A stretch of 64,000 bases of DNA from an uncultured Croceitalea sp. (GTDB taxonomy: Bacteria > Bacteroidota > Bacteroidia > Flavobacteriales > Flavobacteriaceae). This document shows positions 1-9,694 of the stretch, piece by piece. Under the pieces are notes generated by a model, which saw only the letters and a list, made by a program, of their open reading frames with translations, searched no databases and was not told the DNA's origin. Position numbers and translations under genes: made by a program. Where the stretch lies: the NCBI GenBank assembly GCA_947495075.1, contig CANLXH010000002.1:1116001-1180000 (forward strand). The letters run 5' to 3'. Each line of letters starts with the position of its first letter. The first letter of the stretch is position 1.

Positions 1-2
1 TA

Positions 3-1562
3 GCTGAGGTTGAGGAGAAATCTAGAGAGACTACAAAAAAGACATTAGATGAGTTTTTTGATTTTGTAGATGATTTGGAACGTAAAGATTGGTTTGTACA
101 ATACATAAACACGATTGTTGATGAATTTGACCCACATACTTTTTACTTTGCCCCAGATGAAAAAGATAAATTCGATATTAGCATGTCAGGTAAGTTTGAA
201 GGTATTGGTGCTCGTCTCCAAAAAAAGCCCGAAGGTGCTAAAGTTGTAGAAATTATATCTGGTGGTCCCGTATGGAGAGCAAAAAGTCTTGAAGTTGGAG
301 ATGAAATTATTAAAGTAGGACAAGCGGGAGAAGAACCAATTGATATTGCTGGGATGCGTATTAATGATGCTATTAAATTAATTAAAGGTCCAGAAGGAAC
401 GGTCGTAGATTTAACTGTTCGTAAAGTTGATGGTACTGTAGATGTAGTTTCAATTACTAGAGATGTGGTAGAATTAGAAGAATCTTATGCTAAATCAGCT
501 ACTGTCACCAAAGATGAACGTAAATACGGACTAATAAACTTACCTAAATTCTATGTAGATTTTGATGATTATACCAACCGTAATGCTGCATCAGATGTTG
601 CAAAAGAAGTAGATCGTTTAAAACAAGCTGGCGCAGAAGGATTAATTCTAGATTTAAGAGACAACGGTGGAGGTTCATTAAAAACTGTTGTTGAAATGGC
701 TGGTCTTTTTATAAAAGATGGTCCAATAGTTCAGGTTCGTTCTTCTGGTCAAGGTAAAGAAGTACATGAGGATAAAGATGAACGCATTCAATGGGATGGT
801 CCTTTGGTAATATTAGTAAATGAGCTATCGGCATCTGCTTCTGAAATTTTGGCTGCGGCTATGCAGGATTATAAAAGAGCAGTAGTTATTGGTAGCAAAC
901 AAACTTTTGGAAAAGGAACAGTCCAAAATGTGATTCCATTAGATAATATAGTAAGAAGCAATGAGCACGGAGATTTAGGAGCGATTAAGCTTACTACCCA
1001 AAAGTTTTACCGTATTAATGGTGGCTCTACACAATTAGAAGGAGTTAAGAGTGATATTGTTGTGCCAGACAGATACAGCTATATTGATTTAGGAGAAAGG
1101 GATCAAGAGAATCCTTTAGGATGGGATAAAATTTCTCCAGCAGACTATAAGGTTTGGAATGGTTATATAGACTATGAAAAAACTATTGCGAGAAGTAAAG
1201 CTAGAATGGAAGGTAACTCTCAAATAAAGTTGATTGAAGAGAATGCTAAATGGCTACGTTCTCAACAAGACGAAACAACGGTTTCCTTAAATTATGATAG
1301 TTATAAAAGCAGTCAAGAAAAGAATAGACAAAAATCTAATTATTTTAAATCTTTAGCAGATTATGATTCTAAACTAACTTTTGAATCTTTGAAATACGAG
1401 CAAGAGTTATTTACCCAAGATCCTATTCTAAGAGAAAAAAGAGATAGATGGCATATAGATTTAGCTAAGGATGTTTATGTAGAAGAAGCTATAAATGTTC
1501 TACAAGATTTAAAACTTAATACCATTAAACAAAATAATTCTAAGTTAGCTGTAAAAGGATAG
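3..1562 (+). CDS. prc: Tail-specific (C-terminal processing) peptidase, 5' truncated
   Basis: The frame is open from base 3, so the N-terminus lies outside the window; the TTG at 75 is an internal Leu codon, not a start. The protein belongs to family S41A (Prc/Tsp type), periplasmic proteases that degrade proteins from their C-termini. A PDZ domain (about bases 190-450, FEGIGARLQ onward) precedes the catalytic core. By alignment with E. coli Tsp, the nucleophile is the middle Ser of SASASEI (codon 834-836) and the general-base Lys is in TFGKGTVQ (codon 912-914). The long charged C-terminal part matches the extra domain of Prc rather than the shorter CtpA proteins. A hairpin terminator follows at once. 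The family call is firm; substrates are unknown. Confidence 0.93.
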   Translation, partial: AEVEEKSRETTKKTLDEFFDFVDDLERKDWFVQYINTIVDEFDPHTFYFAPDEKDKFDISMSGKFEGIGARLQKKPEGAKVVEIISGGPVWRAKSLEVGDEIIKVGQAGEEPIDIAGMRINDAIKLIKGPEGTVVDLTVRKVDGTVDVVSITRDVVELEESYAKSATVTKDERKYGLINLPKFYVDFDDYTNRNAASDVAKEVDRLKQAGAEGLILDLRDNGGGSLKTVVEMAGLFIKDGPIVQVRSSGQGKEVHEDKDERIQWDGPLVILVNELSASASEILAAAMQDYKRAVVIGSKQTFGKGTVQNVIPLDNIVRSNEHGDLGAIKLTTQKFYRINGGSTQLEGVKSDIVVPDRYSYIDLGERDQENPLGWDKISPADYKVWNGYIDYEKTIARSKARMEGNSQIKLIEENAKWLRSQQDETTVSLNYDSYKSSQEKNRQKSNYFKSLADYDSKLTFESLKYEQELFTQDPILREKRDRWHIDLAKDVYVEEAINVLQDLKLNTIKQNNSKLAVKG

Positions 1563-1584
1563 TACTTAGAATCACTAAAAGAAT

Positions 1585-1611
1585 AAAAGTCCGGTTTAGC
1601 CGGACTTTTTT
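1585..1611 (+). terminator. Rho-independent terminator after prc
   Basis: A 10-bp stem (AAAAGTCCGG at 1585-1594 with CCGGACTTTT at 1600-1609), a 5-base loop and a T run. It lies 22 bases after the protease stop codon. Confidence 0.9.
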
Positions 1612-1643
1612 GTTTCTGATTACTAGTAGACTATTTTTGAAAA

Positions 1644-2444
1644 ATGAAGAATAAAAAAACATACACAATTCTTATAGCTGTATGTATTATCGGCTTTTGG
1701 CTGTTCGAAAATTTTTATACACCAAGCACTTATTCTAATCCAAAAAACAATAAATCAACTTCTAAAATAGAAACTGATTTAATTCCAAGTTCATCTAAAA
1801 ACGCAATTGTTGAGCATGATTACTTTATGTTGTCTTATCTGGAAAGTTTTGAACAAGCAGAGTGGATTATGTATAAACTTGAAAAAAAACATTTAACCTA
1901 TGATGATAGAAAGAGGCCTTATTTTATAGAAGACCCTAAAGTGAAATCTAAATCAGCTGATTGGAGAAACTATAAAAATTCTGGTTATGATAGAGGTCAT
2001 TTATGTCCTGCAGGAGATCGCAGATTTTCTGAGTATGCTTATAATGAAACTTTTTACACTAGTAATATTTCTCCTCAAAAAAAGGATTTTAATGCCGGTA
2101 TATGGAATCGTTTGGAACAACGAGTTCGTCAATGGTGCAAAAGATACGGTGATTTATATATCATAACGGGGGGAGTATTAGAAGATGGTTTAGAAGAGAT
2201 TGGAGAAGAAGATGTTGATGTACCCAATTTCTTTTATAAAATTGTTTTTCGGAAAAAACAGAATAAAATTGAAGTATTAGCTTTTTTATTCCCTCATAGG
2301 GAAAGTAAAAAATCACTATCTAGTTTTTTGGTACCTATAGATGTGTTAGAAGCTAAAACGGGGATAGACTTTTTTAAAAATCAAAACAAGAAATACCAAC
2401 AAAAGATTGAGAGTGTTGTTTCTACATATGGATGGAAGTTTTAA
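1644..2444 (+). CDS. DNA/RNA non-specific endonuclease (NUC family), membrane-anchored or secreted
   Basis: A 266-residue protein with an N-terminal hydrophobic segment (about residues 8-22) that could be a signal peptide or an anchor. The NUC-family active-site motif DRGH is at residues 116-119 inside YDRGHLCPAGD; His119 would be the general base. The downstream stretch SPQKKDFNAGIWNRLE carries the Asn and Glu residues that bind the metal in Serratia-type nucleases. These enzymes cut DNA and RNA without sequence preference and are usually extracytoplasmic, for nutrient or phosphate scavenging. The gene stands between a terminator and the convergent rodA, with which its 3' end overlaps by 4 bases. 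Confidence 0.92.
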   Translation: MKNKKTYTILIAVCIIGFWLFENFYTPSTYSNPKNNKSTSKIETDLIPSSSKNAIVEHDYFMLSYLESFEQAEWIMYKLEKKHLTYDDRKRPYFIEDPKVKSKSADWRNYKNSGYDRGHLCPAGDRRFSEYAYNETFYTSNISPQKKDFNAGIWNRLEQRVRQWCKRYGDLYIITGGVLEDGLEEIGEEDVDVPNFFYKIVFRKKQNKIEVLAFLFPHRESKKSLSSFLVPIDVLEAKTGIDFFKNQNKKYQQKIESVVSTYGWKF

Positions 2445-3709
2445 ATGCTCTCATTTAATCGAGAAGCATCAAACTTCAAAAAGATAAATAGCATAGCTGT
2501 AAAAAATAATAATCCAGAGCCTCCATAACTAAAAAAGGGTAATGGAATACCTATGGTTGGTAAAATACCAATGACCATTCCTATATTAATAAAGTAGTGT
2601 ATTAGTAAAATAGAGATTATGCCATAACCATACATCCTACTAAACTCTCTTTTTTGTCTTTCTGCTATTTGTACTAATCTTAAAAAGAATAGCGTAAAAA
2701 TTAGTATTACTAGAGCAGTTCCTATAAAGCCCCATTCTTCACCTACAGAACTGAATATATAATCTGTATGTTGTTCAGGAACAAAATCCCCTTTAGTGCG
2801 AGTACCTTCAAGAAAACCTTTTCCAAAAAAACCCCCAGATTCAATTGCTTTCTCTGCTTGATAGGTATTGTAACCTATGGTTTTTTTAATCTGTTCTAAC
2901 TTAGAGGTATCTTTTTCTAAGTTAAGCCATAAACCAAAGCGGTCTCTATGACGCTGTTCAAAAACGTTATTGAACACAAAGTTTACAGATAGTGATACAA
3001 CAAGACAACCTGTGATGAAAACAACAAGTGGTATTGTTGGAATTTTTAAGTCTGGTCTTTTAAAGAAGAAGAAAAGTGAAATCATCATTCCTAAACCAAT
3101 AGCTACCCAAATAGTGCCAAACATTAGTGTAAATACAAACAGTGCTATTAATAGTAAAGCAAGACCTAAGAAATAAATTGGTAAGCCTTCTCTAAATAAA
3201 ACAAAAAATAACGAAAAGAAAACTAGTGCACTTCCAGGATCAGGTTGCGGTGAGACCAAAAGAACAGGAATTAAAATAATGAGAATGGCATAGAACTGGT
3301 GTTTTCTATTTTTAATATCAGTTTGTATGTCACTTAAATATTTTGCTAAAGCCAAAGCAGCGGCAACCTTTACAAATTCTGACGGTTGTAGATTCATAAA
3401 ACCTAAATCATACCAAGATTTAGCACCCCCGATTACTTTTCCAAAAGGAAATAATCCAACTAATAAAACCAGGCCAACAACATAAAAAACTCCAGAAAAA
3501 CGTTCAAAAAAATTAGTATCTACAAATAAGATTACTAAAACACCAATAAGACTAACCCCTATAAAAAATAATTGCTTACCATATAAAGTAGAGGTATTAA
3601 AAATTGAGATGGATGTATCTGATAGTGTGGTGCTATAAATGTTTATCCATCCAAAAAAAACTAGAAGAACATAGAATAAAACGGTTAGCCAATCAATTCT
3701 TTTAAGCAA
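2441..3709 (-). CDS. rodA: Rod shape-determining protein RodA, SEDS peptidoglycan glycosyltransferase
   Basis: A 422-residue polytopic membrane protein with about ten hydrophobic segments. It has the SEDS signature GAKSWYDLGFMNLQPSEFVK near residue 100 and, late in the protein, DYIFSSVGEEWGFIG and PLPFFSYGGSG. RodA polymerises glycan strands in the elongasome together with its partner transpeptidase. That partner, mrdA, lies 4 bases upstream in the same operon. The protein is longer than E. coli RodA because of a charged insertion between the middle helices (around FGLWLNLEKDTSKLEQ), which I regard as normal for Bacteroidota homologues. It is the last gene of the shape operon. Confidence 0.95.
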   Translation of the reverse strand: MLKRIDWLTVLFYVLLVFFGWINIYSTTLSDTSISIFNTSTLYGKQLFFIGVSLIGVLVILFVDTNFFERFSGVFYVVGLVLLVGLFPFGKVIGGAKSWYDLGFMNLQPSEFVKVAAALALAKYLSDIQTDIKNRKHQFYAILIILIPVLLVSPQPDPGSALVFFSLFFVLFREGLPIYFLGLALLLIALFVFTLMFGTIWVAIGLGMMISLFFFFKRPDLKIPTIPLVVFITGCLVVSLSVNFVFNNVFEQRHRDRFGLWLNLEKDTSKLEQIKKTIGYNTYQAEKAIESGGFFGKGFLEGTRTKGDFVPEQHTDYIFSSVGEEWGFIGTALVILIFTLFFLRLVQIAERQKREFSRMYGYGIISILLIHYFINIGMVIGILPTIGIPLPFFSYGGSGLLFFTAMLFIFLKFDASRLNESI

Positions 3710-3713
3710 ATCT

Positions 3714-5582
3714 TTACCAGTTATATTCGTTTATTTCAAAAGGCTCACCGCTTAAAGGTTTGGCGTATTCATGCTCTAAAGTCTTTTCTAACATCTTTTT
3801 TTCTAGGTCTGTACGTGTAATTTCACCTTTAATAAATTTTTCGATTAATAAGGAAGCTATATGTCCTGCATATCTGCCGCCATAATAACCATGCTCAATA
3901 TAAACTGCAATAGCAATTTTTGGATTATTAACGGGAGCAAAGGCTACAAAAATTGAATGGTCTGTTAGTTGTACGCGCTCTCCGTTAATTCTTGTAAAGT
4001 TTTCAACGGTACCAGTTTTGCCAGCAATTTCAATTCCTGGAATTTGTAACCATTTAGCAGTACCATATTTGTAAACATTGGTCATTGCATCAATTACAGG
4101 CTCAAAATGTTTTTTGTTTATAGTAGTATATCTTCGTTGTGTATACAAAGGGTCGATAGTACTATTATTACCTATTTGTTTTATAATATGAGGCGTATAA
4201 AAGAAACCTTTATTAGCAATTGCAGCAGTCATATTTGCTAATTGAATTGGAGTGGCTGCTACTTCGCCTTGGCCAATGGCATTTGAAATAATAAAAGAAG
4301 AGGCCCATCTATTGTCTCCATAAGCCTTATCATAATAAGCTTTATCTGGTATTCTACCAGGTCTACCAGTAGGTAAATCGGTTCCTAAATAATCGCCAAG
4401 ACCAAAACTCTTCATGTGTTTTTCCCAGGTATCCATTCCTTCGTCTGTAGTTTTGTATTTACCATAGATTTTCCTGAAAGTACCTGCAAAATAAGCATTG
4501 CAAGAATTAAAAATACCTGAATTTAAATCGCGGGTTCCACCTCCACAGTGGCATCCTTTTTTATTTTTCCCAACATAAAAACCGTTATAACATTTAAATT
4601 TAGTTTCAGGAAGTATTACACCTTCTTGAAGTGCAACAAGCGCATTTAAAGTTTTAAAAGGTGATCCAGGAGAGGGTTCGGCAAGAATTGAGCGGTCCCA
4701 AGTGGGTCTTGCGATACTATCATAATGTAACTTGGTGTAATTTTTAGAACGTTCCCTGCCTACCAAAAGGTCTGGATTATAGGTTGGACCAGAAATCATA
4801 GCTAAAATTTCACCAGAAGTAGGTTCAATTGCTACAATGCCACCTCTTTTCCCATGCATAAGTCGTTCACCATATTCTTGCAAAGTTTTATCAATTGTAA
4901 TGTGTAGCTCCTTACCTAACTCAGGTAATGTATCTAGCTTTCCATTTTTAAACTTTCCAATATCTCTATTAAAACGGTCTTTTTGAATATATTTTACACC
5001 TTTTCTACCTCTAAGAACATCTTCATATTGCTTTTCAATTCCTGTTCTACCTTTTAATTCTCCCGCTGTATAATATGGGTTAGTCCTTAAATCTGTTTCA
5101 TTTACTTCACTAATGTATCCTAAAACATTTGCGGCACTGTTGGTCACATAGTCGCGAAGTGATCTTTTTTGAATATAAAACCCAATATACTTTCGCATTT
5201 TTTCTTGCAGCCGTGCATAGTCTTCTTTTGACAATTGAGCCACAAGAACAGAAGGTAGACGAGGAGAATACCTTCTTGCTTTTTTCATTTTTAAAAGAAA
5301 ATCTTCTTTTTCTAGACCAAGAAGTCCACAAAATTCTAAAGTATCTAACGCTCTGGTTTCCCTAGGAATAACCATAACATCATAAGCAGGTTGATTACCC
5401 ACTAAAAGCTCTCCATTTCGGTCATAGATATAACCACGTTCAGGATAGTCATAAACTGTTTTAATTGCGGGGTCTTCAAGAATTTGATTTGGTGAAAAAC
5501 TAAATAATTGTAAATAGGACAACCTACCGATAAAGGTTATTCCTATAATTATAATTATTGAGGATAATAATAGTTTTTTCAT
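3714..5582 (-). CDS. mrdA: Penicillin-binding protein 2, elongasome transpeptidase
   Basis: A 622-residue class B PBP with one N-terminal membrane helix (residues about 4-22), a PBP dimerisation domain (about 45-200) and a transpeptidase domain. All three catalytic motifs are visible: SxxK as SPFK at 307-310, SxN as SCN at 360-362, and KTG at 522-524 in AGKTGTVEN. It cross-links peptidoglycan made by RodA. A Cys-rich stretch (C331, then GCHCGGG at 343-349, then C361) sits between the first two motifs; E. coli PBP2 carries a zinc site in this general region, so metal binding here is possible but unproven. It lies between mreD and rodA. Confidence 0.95.
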   Translation of the reverse strand: MKKLLLSSIIIIIGITFIGRLSYLQLFSFSPNQILEDPAIKTVYDYPERGYIYDRNGELLVGNQPAYDVMVIPRETRALDTLEFCGLLGLEKEDFLLKMKKARRYSPRLPSVLVAQLSKEDYARLQEKMRKYIGFYIQKRSLRDYVTNSAANVLGYISEVNETDLRTNPYYTAGELKGRTGIEKQYEDVLRGRKGVKYIQKDRFNRDIGKFKNGKLDTLPELGKELHITIDKTLQEYGERLMHGKRGGIVAIEPTSGEILAMISGPTYNPDLLVGRERSKNYTKLHYDSIARPTWDRSILAEPSPGSPFKTLNALVALQEGVILPETKFKCYNGFYVGKNKKGCHCGGGTRDLNSGIFNSCNAYFAGTFRKIYGKYKTTDEGMDTWEKHMKSFGLGDYLGTDLPTGRPGRIPDKAYYDKAYGDNRWASSFIISNAIGQGEVAATPIQLANMTAAIANKGFFYTPHIIKQIGNNSTIDPLYTQRRYTTINKKHFEPVIDAMTNVYKYGTAKWLQIPGIEIAGKTGTVENFTRINGERVQLTDHSIFVAFAPVNNPKIAIAVYIEHGYYGGRYAGHIASLLIEKFIKGEITRTDLEKKMLEKTLEHEYAKPLSGEPFEINEYNW

Positions 5583-5619
5583 TCTTGATACTTAATTCTA
5601 TAACGAAAGTTACTGTGTT

Positions 5620-6129
5620 TTATTCGGTTTCCTTAGCAAAAAGTGAGCTTAATAATAATGAAATGATAAAAGTAGCAATCCCTGTAAAAAGTACTTTTTC
5701 CAAAATTAATAGGAAATGGGAAAAACTTAGTAGTTCTAACGAAAAGAAAATTAAATGATGAAATCCAATTAATAGGCCTAAAAATGTCATCCGTTGTACT
5801 CGTGTAGTGTTTTTAAATGTAAATCCCTGAAATTCAAAATTTGCTCCAAAACAAAATCGCATTAATACAGGTCTTACAAAGGCTATAGTTAAAATTGCTG
5901 CCGAATGAATAGCCATTGTATCTGAAAATAAATCTATAACAAAGCCAAGTAAAAAACTAATGATTAAAAAAACGGCAACGTTTTCACGTATAGGATACCA
6001 ATACAAGAAAATAATATAAATCATGGGATTTATTGTTCCCATAAAGTTCATATTATTAAAAACCAATACCTGTGCTAATACTAGCAAAATAAAACGAATA
6101 CCATTAAGAACGTAAATGTTATTGAGCAT
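5620..6129 (-). CDS. mreD: Rod shape-determining protein MreD
   Basis: A 169-residue, almost wholly hydrophobic protein with five or six membrane segments and the MreD-like pattern GFVIDLFSDTMAIHSAA near residue 62. MreD belongs to the inner-membrane elongasome with MreC, PBP2 and RodA. Its start overlaps the end of mreC by 11 bases, which suggests translational coupling. Sequence conservation is low in this family, so position in the operon carries much of the call. Confidence 0.9.
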   Translation of the reverse strand: MLNNIYVLNGIRFILLVLAQVLVFNNMNFMGTINPMIYIIFLYWYPIRENVAVFLIISFLLGFVIDLFSDTMAIHSAAILTIAFVRPVLMRFCFGANFEFQGFTFKNTTRVQRMTFLGLLIGFHHLIFFSLELLSFSHFLLILEKVLFTGIATFIISLLLSSLFAKETE

Positions 6130-6937
6130 TGTTGGTTTTGGCTTCTAATTCAAGAATTTCATTTCGGTTTTTATTACTAATGATATAGCTATTCTTAACA
6201 TTGGCCATATCATTAAAAAGTTGAATATTTATATTATAAAAGCTTTGAGCATCATTTAAATTAAATTCTTTAATAAAGCCAATGGGTATGTTTTCTGGAA
6301 AAATACTTGACATAGCTCCAGTGACAATAGTATCTCCAATCCTAACAGGAACTAATCTTGGAATGTCTACTAGTTGAACCGTTGTATAATCATTTCCGTC
6401 CCAAACCAGAGAGCCAAAATAATCTGTATTTTTTATTTTAGCATTTATGTTAGACTTAGTATTTAGAATACTTTGTACGGTAGAAAAGTTGTTTGAAGTA
6501 TTTTCTACAATCCCTAAGATTCCTTTTGTAGTTATTACCCCCATATCTTGAGAAACTCCTTGTTTTTTGCCTTTATTAACTGTCAAGTAATTTCTTGGTG
6601 AGGAAAAACTATTCTTTACAATTTTCGCATCAATGACTTCAAAATCAATTTTTGAACTATCGAGTTCGGATACATTGTTAACTTTTAAATTAAAGAGTTC
6701 TATTCTTAATCTTCTGTTTTCTTCAACTAAACTGTTGTTTTCCTTTTTAAGATTGAAGTAAGAAGTGATATTATCAGAAGTTTCATAAATATTGCCAGTT
6801 AACCATTTTGAAGAATTAAATGCTTTTGATTGATGGTAAGAATGAGAACGAACTGTTAGAACTAAAGAAATTAATAGCAGAAAAACATACAAAAATGTAT
6901 TTCTGTTGCTTAGGATAAAATTTATAATCCGTTGCAT
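6119..6937 (-). CDS. mreC: Rod shape-determining protein MreC
   Basis: A 272-residue bitopic protein: a short cytoplasmic tail, one membrane helix (about 13-28), a coiled-coil segment rich in E, N and L (about 62-90) and a periplasmic beta domain. The MreC-like segments VNKGKKQGVSQDMGVI and GIVENTSNNFSTVQ are visible. MreC connects cytoplasmic MreB filaments with PBP2 and RodA. It sits 53 bases downstream of mreB and overlaps mreD. Confidence 0.93.
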   Translation of the reverse strand: MQRIINFILSNRNTFLYVFLLLISLVLTVRSHSYHQSKAFNSSKWLTGNIYETSDNITSYFNLKKENNSLVEENRRLRIELFNLKVNNVSELDSSKIDFEVIDAKIVKNSFSSPRNYLTVNKGKKQGVSQDMGVITTKGILGIVENTSNNFSTVQSILNTKSNINAKIKNTDYFGSLVWDGNDYTTVQLVDIPRLVPVRIGDTIVTGAMSSIFPENIPIGFIKEFNLNDAQSFYNINIQLFNDMANVKNSYIISNKNRNEILELEAKTNNAQ

Positions 6938-6990
6938 TCAATTCTGTTGTTTGGTTTCAAAAAAGAAGTTCTTTTAAAAAGTACGCTTTT

Positions 6991-8019
6991 TTATTTAATC
7001 AAGATATTCTTGTATCGTTCAAGATTTTTAAGGGCTATTCCAGTACCGCGTACAACAGCTCTTAATGGGTCTTCTGCTATATAAACTGGCAAATCTGTTT
7101 TTTGTGAAAGTCTTCTGTCTAAACCTCGTAACATAGAACCACCACCGGCAAGATATATACCAGTATTGTATATGTCAGCAGCTAATTCAGGAGGAGTTTG
7201 CGATAATGTTTCCATCACGGCATCCTCAACACGTAAGATACTCTTATCTAATGCTTTTGCTATCTCTCTATAAGAAACATGCACTTGTTTGGGTTTACCA
7301 GTAAGTAAATCTCTACCTTGAATAGATTTGTCATCTGGAGGAGATTGTAAATCCTCAGTTGCAGAACCAATCTCTATTTTAATAGCTTCAGCAGTACTTT
7401 CACCAACATAAAGGTTGTGTTGTGTACGCATGTAATAAATAATATCGTTAGTGAAAACATCACCTGCAATTTTTACAGACTTATCACAAACAATACCACC
7501 TAGTGCAATAACAGCAATTTCTGTAGTACCACCACCTATGTCTACAATCATGTTTCCTTTTGGTTGCATAATATCTAAACCAATACCAATTGCAGCGGCC
7601 ATTGGTTCATGAATAAGATAAACTTCTTTGCCATTTACGCGTTCTGCTGACTCACGAACAGCGCGCATTTCCACTTCTGTAATCCCAGAAGGAATACAAA
7701 TAACCATACGTAAAGCTGGTGGAAACCATTTCTTTTTAAGTGCAGGAATATTTTTGATGAACATACTAATCATCTTCTCAGAAGCATCAAAATCTGCAAT
7801 TACCCCATCTTTAAGTGGACGAATAGTTTTTATATTCTCATGGGTTTTTCCTTGCATCATGTTGGCTTCTTTCCCAACTGCAATAATTTTACCAGATACT
7901 CTATCTCGAGCAACTATAGAAGGACTATCGACCACTACTTTATCTAAGTGAATAATTAAAGTGTTTGCCGTACCAAGGTCAATGGCAATCTCTTCGGTCA
8001 TAAAGTCAAAAAAGCCCAT
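6991..8019 (-). CDS. mreB: Rod shape-determining protein MreB, bacterial actin
   Basis: A 342-residue actin-fold ATPase. The phosphate-1 motif IDLGTANTLI is near residue 13, phosphate-2 appears as VDIGGGTTEIAVI near 160, and the adenosine-binding LAGGGSMLRGL near 290. MreB forms membrane-associated filaments that steer lateral wall synthesis. It is the first gene of the mreBCD-mrdA-rodA operon and has its own promoter-like box 40 bases upstream, separate from purH. Length and motifs are typical. Confidence 0.97.
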   Translation of the reverse strand: MGFFDFMTEEIAIDLGTANTLIIHLDKVVVDSPSIVARDRVSGKIIAVGKEANMMQGKTHENIKTIRPLKDGVIADFDASEKMISMFIKNIPALKKKWFPPALRMVICIPSGITEVEMRAVRESAERVNGKEVYLIHEPMAAAIGIGLDIMQPKGNMIVDIGGGTTEIAVIALGGIVCDKSVKIAGDVFTNDIIYYMRTQHNLYVGESTAEAIKIEIGSATEDLQSPPDDKSIQGRDLLTGKPKQVHVSYREIAKALDKSILRVEDAVMETLSQTPPELAADIYNTGIYLAGGGSMLRGLDRRLSQKTDLPVYIAEDPLRAVVRGTGIALKNLERYKNILIK

Positions 8020-8043
8020 AAAAGTTTCTGTTTATCGGATTAT

Positions 8044-8058
8044 CGGTAAAATTTACCG
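8044..8058. repeat. Inverted repeat at the predicted mreB transcription start
   Basis: CGGTAAA (8044-8050) and TTTACCG (8052-8058) form a perfect 7-bp inverted repeat around one base. It lies one base downstream of the predicted -7 box of mreB, where an operator or a 5'-end hairpin would sit. Function is inferred from position only. Confidence 0.45.
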
Positions 8059-8059
8059 G

Positions 8060-8067
8060 CAAAAGTA
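8060..8067 (-). promoter_or_regulatory. Bacteroidota-type -7 box for the mre operon
   Basis: The minus strand reads TACTTTTG, a full match to TAnnTTTG, 40 bases before the mreB ATG and within the 54-bp gap to purH. No convincing -33 element was found. Confidence 0.6.
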
Positions 8068-8073
8068 GTAAAA

Positions 8074-9606
8074 TTAATGCTTAAAATGACGTGTACCTGT
8101 CATAACCATGGCAATGTTATTTTCATTACAATAATCTATACTCAATTGGTCTTTGATAGAACCTCCAGGTTGAATTACACTTTTTATTCCAGCTTTGTGG
8201 GCAATTTCAACACAATCAGGAAATGGAAAGAATGCATCACTGGCCATAACAGCACCATTTAAATCAAAATTAAAAGAACCAGCTTTGTGAATGGCTTGGT
8301 TTAAAGCATCGACACGAGATGTTTGACCTGTACCGCTGGCACATAGCTGTTTGTTTTTAGCTAGGACAATGGTGTTGCTTTTGGTATGCTTACATAATTT
8401 TGATGCAAAAATTAAGTCTTCTAATTCTCTTTCTGAAGGTTGCGTATCTGTTGCATGAGTTAAATCTGTTGCAGAATCAGTCTTAAAATCTTTGTCCTGA
8501 ACTAAAATACCATTTAGACAGGTTCTAATGATAGTTTCAGGAAGTTCTATCTCATTCTGGATTAGAATAATTCGGTTTTTCTTTCCTTTTAAAATTTCAA
8601 GAGCTTCATCAGAATAACTAGGCGCAATTACCACTTCGCAAAATAGTTGATGTATTTCTGTTGCCGTAGCTGCATCAATCTCTGTATTAGCAATAAGAAT
8701 TCCTCCAAATGCAGAAACAGGATCTCCTGCTAAAGCATCTACATACGCTTGGTGAATGGTTTCTCTTTGTGCTAACCCACAGGCATTATTATGCTTTAGT
8801 ATGGCAAACGTAGGAGCATCACCTTTAAACTCATTCATTAATAAAACAGCGGCATCAACATCTAATAGGTTGTTGTATGAGAGTTCTTTTCCATGAAGCT
8901 TATCGAACATGGCTGCAAAATCTCCAAAGAAAAATCCTTTTTGATGAGGATTTTCTCCGTAACGTAAAACTTGACCCTTTTGTTCGCTAATTTTTAGAAC
9001 GGTTTCTTGATGATTCTGATTAAAGTAATTAAAAATAGCAGTGTCGTAATGAGATGAAATATTAAACGCTTTTGCGGCAAAACGTTTACGGTCTTCTATA
9101 GTTGTGGAGCCATTTTCTTTTGAAATAAGAGAAAGTAAGTCTGAATAATCTTCCATTGAAGAAACGCAAAGCACATCTTTATAATTTTTTGCAGCAGCTC
9201 TAATTAATGATATACCACCAATGTCGATTTTTTCTATGATATCCTGTTCAGAAGCTCCACTGGCAACAGTTTTTTCGAAAGGATATAAATCTACTATTAC
9301 GATATCTAGCTGTGGAATTTCGAATTCTTCCATTTGGGCAACATCTCCGTCATGGTCTTGTCTATTTAATATACCTCCAAAAACTTTAGGGTGAAGCGTT
9401 TTTACTCTTCCACCAAGAATTGAAGGGTAACTTGTTACGTCTTCAACAGGAATAACATTAATTCCTAAATCTTTAATGAACTTTTCTGTACCTCCGGTAG
9501 AGTATATCGTGATTCCTAACTCATCAAACTTTTTGACAATAGGTTCTAAACCATCTTTATGAAAAACTGAAATAAGTGCAGAAGTTGCTTTTTTTGTAGA
9601 GCTCAT
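8074..9606 (-). CDS. purH: Bifunctional AICAR formyltransferase / IMP cyclohydrolase
   Basis: A 510-residue enzyme for the last two steps of IMP synthesis: formylation of AICAR by 10-formyl-THF, then ring closure. The N-terminal cyclohydrolase (MGS-like) domain shows STGGTEKFIKDLG and the strongly conserved GGRVKTLHPKVFGGIL (about 35-80). The C-terminal transformylase domain has LRYGENPHQKG near 210, KHNNACG near 268 and SDAFFPFPDCVE near 455. It is transcribed towards mreB, with a separate TATTTTTG box upstream. Confidence 0.97.
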   Translation of the reverse strand: MSSTKKATSALISVFHKDGLEPIVKKFDELGITIYSTGGTEKFIKDLGINVIPVEDVTSYPSILGGRVKTLHPKVFGGILNRQDHDGDVAQMEEFEIPQLDIVIVDLYPFEKTVASGASEQDIIEKIDIGGISLIRAAAKNYKDVLCVSSMEDYSDLLSLISKENGSTTIEDRKRFAAKAFNISSHYDTAIFNYFNQNHQETVLKISEQKGQVLRYGENPHQKGFFFGDFAAMFDKLHGKELSYNNLLDVDAAVLLMNEFKGDAPTFAILKHNNACGLAQRETIHQAYVDALAGDPVSAFGGILIANTEIDAATATEIHQLFCEVVIAPSYSDEALEILKGKKNRIILIQNEIELPETIIRTCLNGILVQDKDFKTDSATDLTHATDTQPSERELEDLIFASKLCKHTKSNTIVLAKNKQLCASGTGQTSRVDALNQAIHKAGSFNFDLNGAVMASDAFFPFPDCVEIAHKAGIKSVIQPGGSIKDQLSIDYCNENNIAMVMTGTRHFKH

Positions 9607-9634
9607 GTGTGTTTTAATGCAAAAAATTAAGCCT

Positions 9635-9642
9635 CAAAAATA
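9635..9642 (-). promoter_or_regulatory. Bacteroidota-type -7 box for purH
   Basis: The minus strand reads TATTTTTG (TAnnTTTG consensus), 28 bases before the purH start. Confidence 0.55.
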
Positions 9643-9694
9643 CTTTTTTTAAGATCAGGAATTTTACTGGGTTATCAACAAAATAGGCTAAGTT

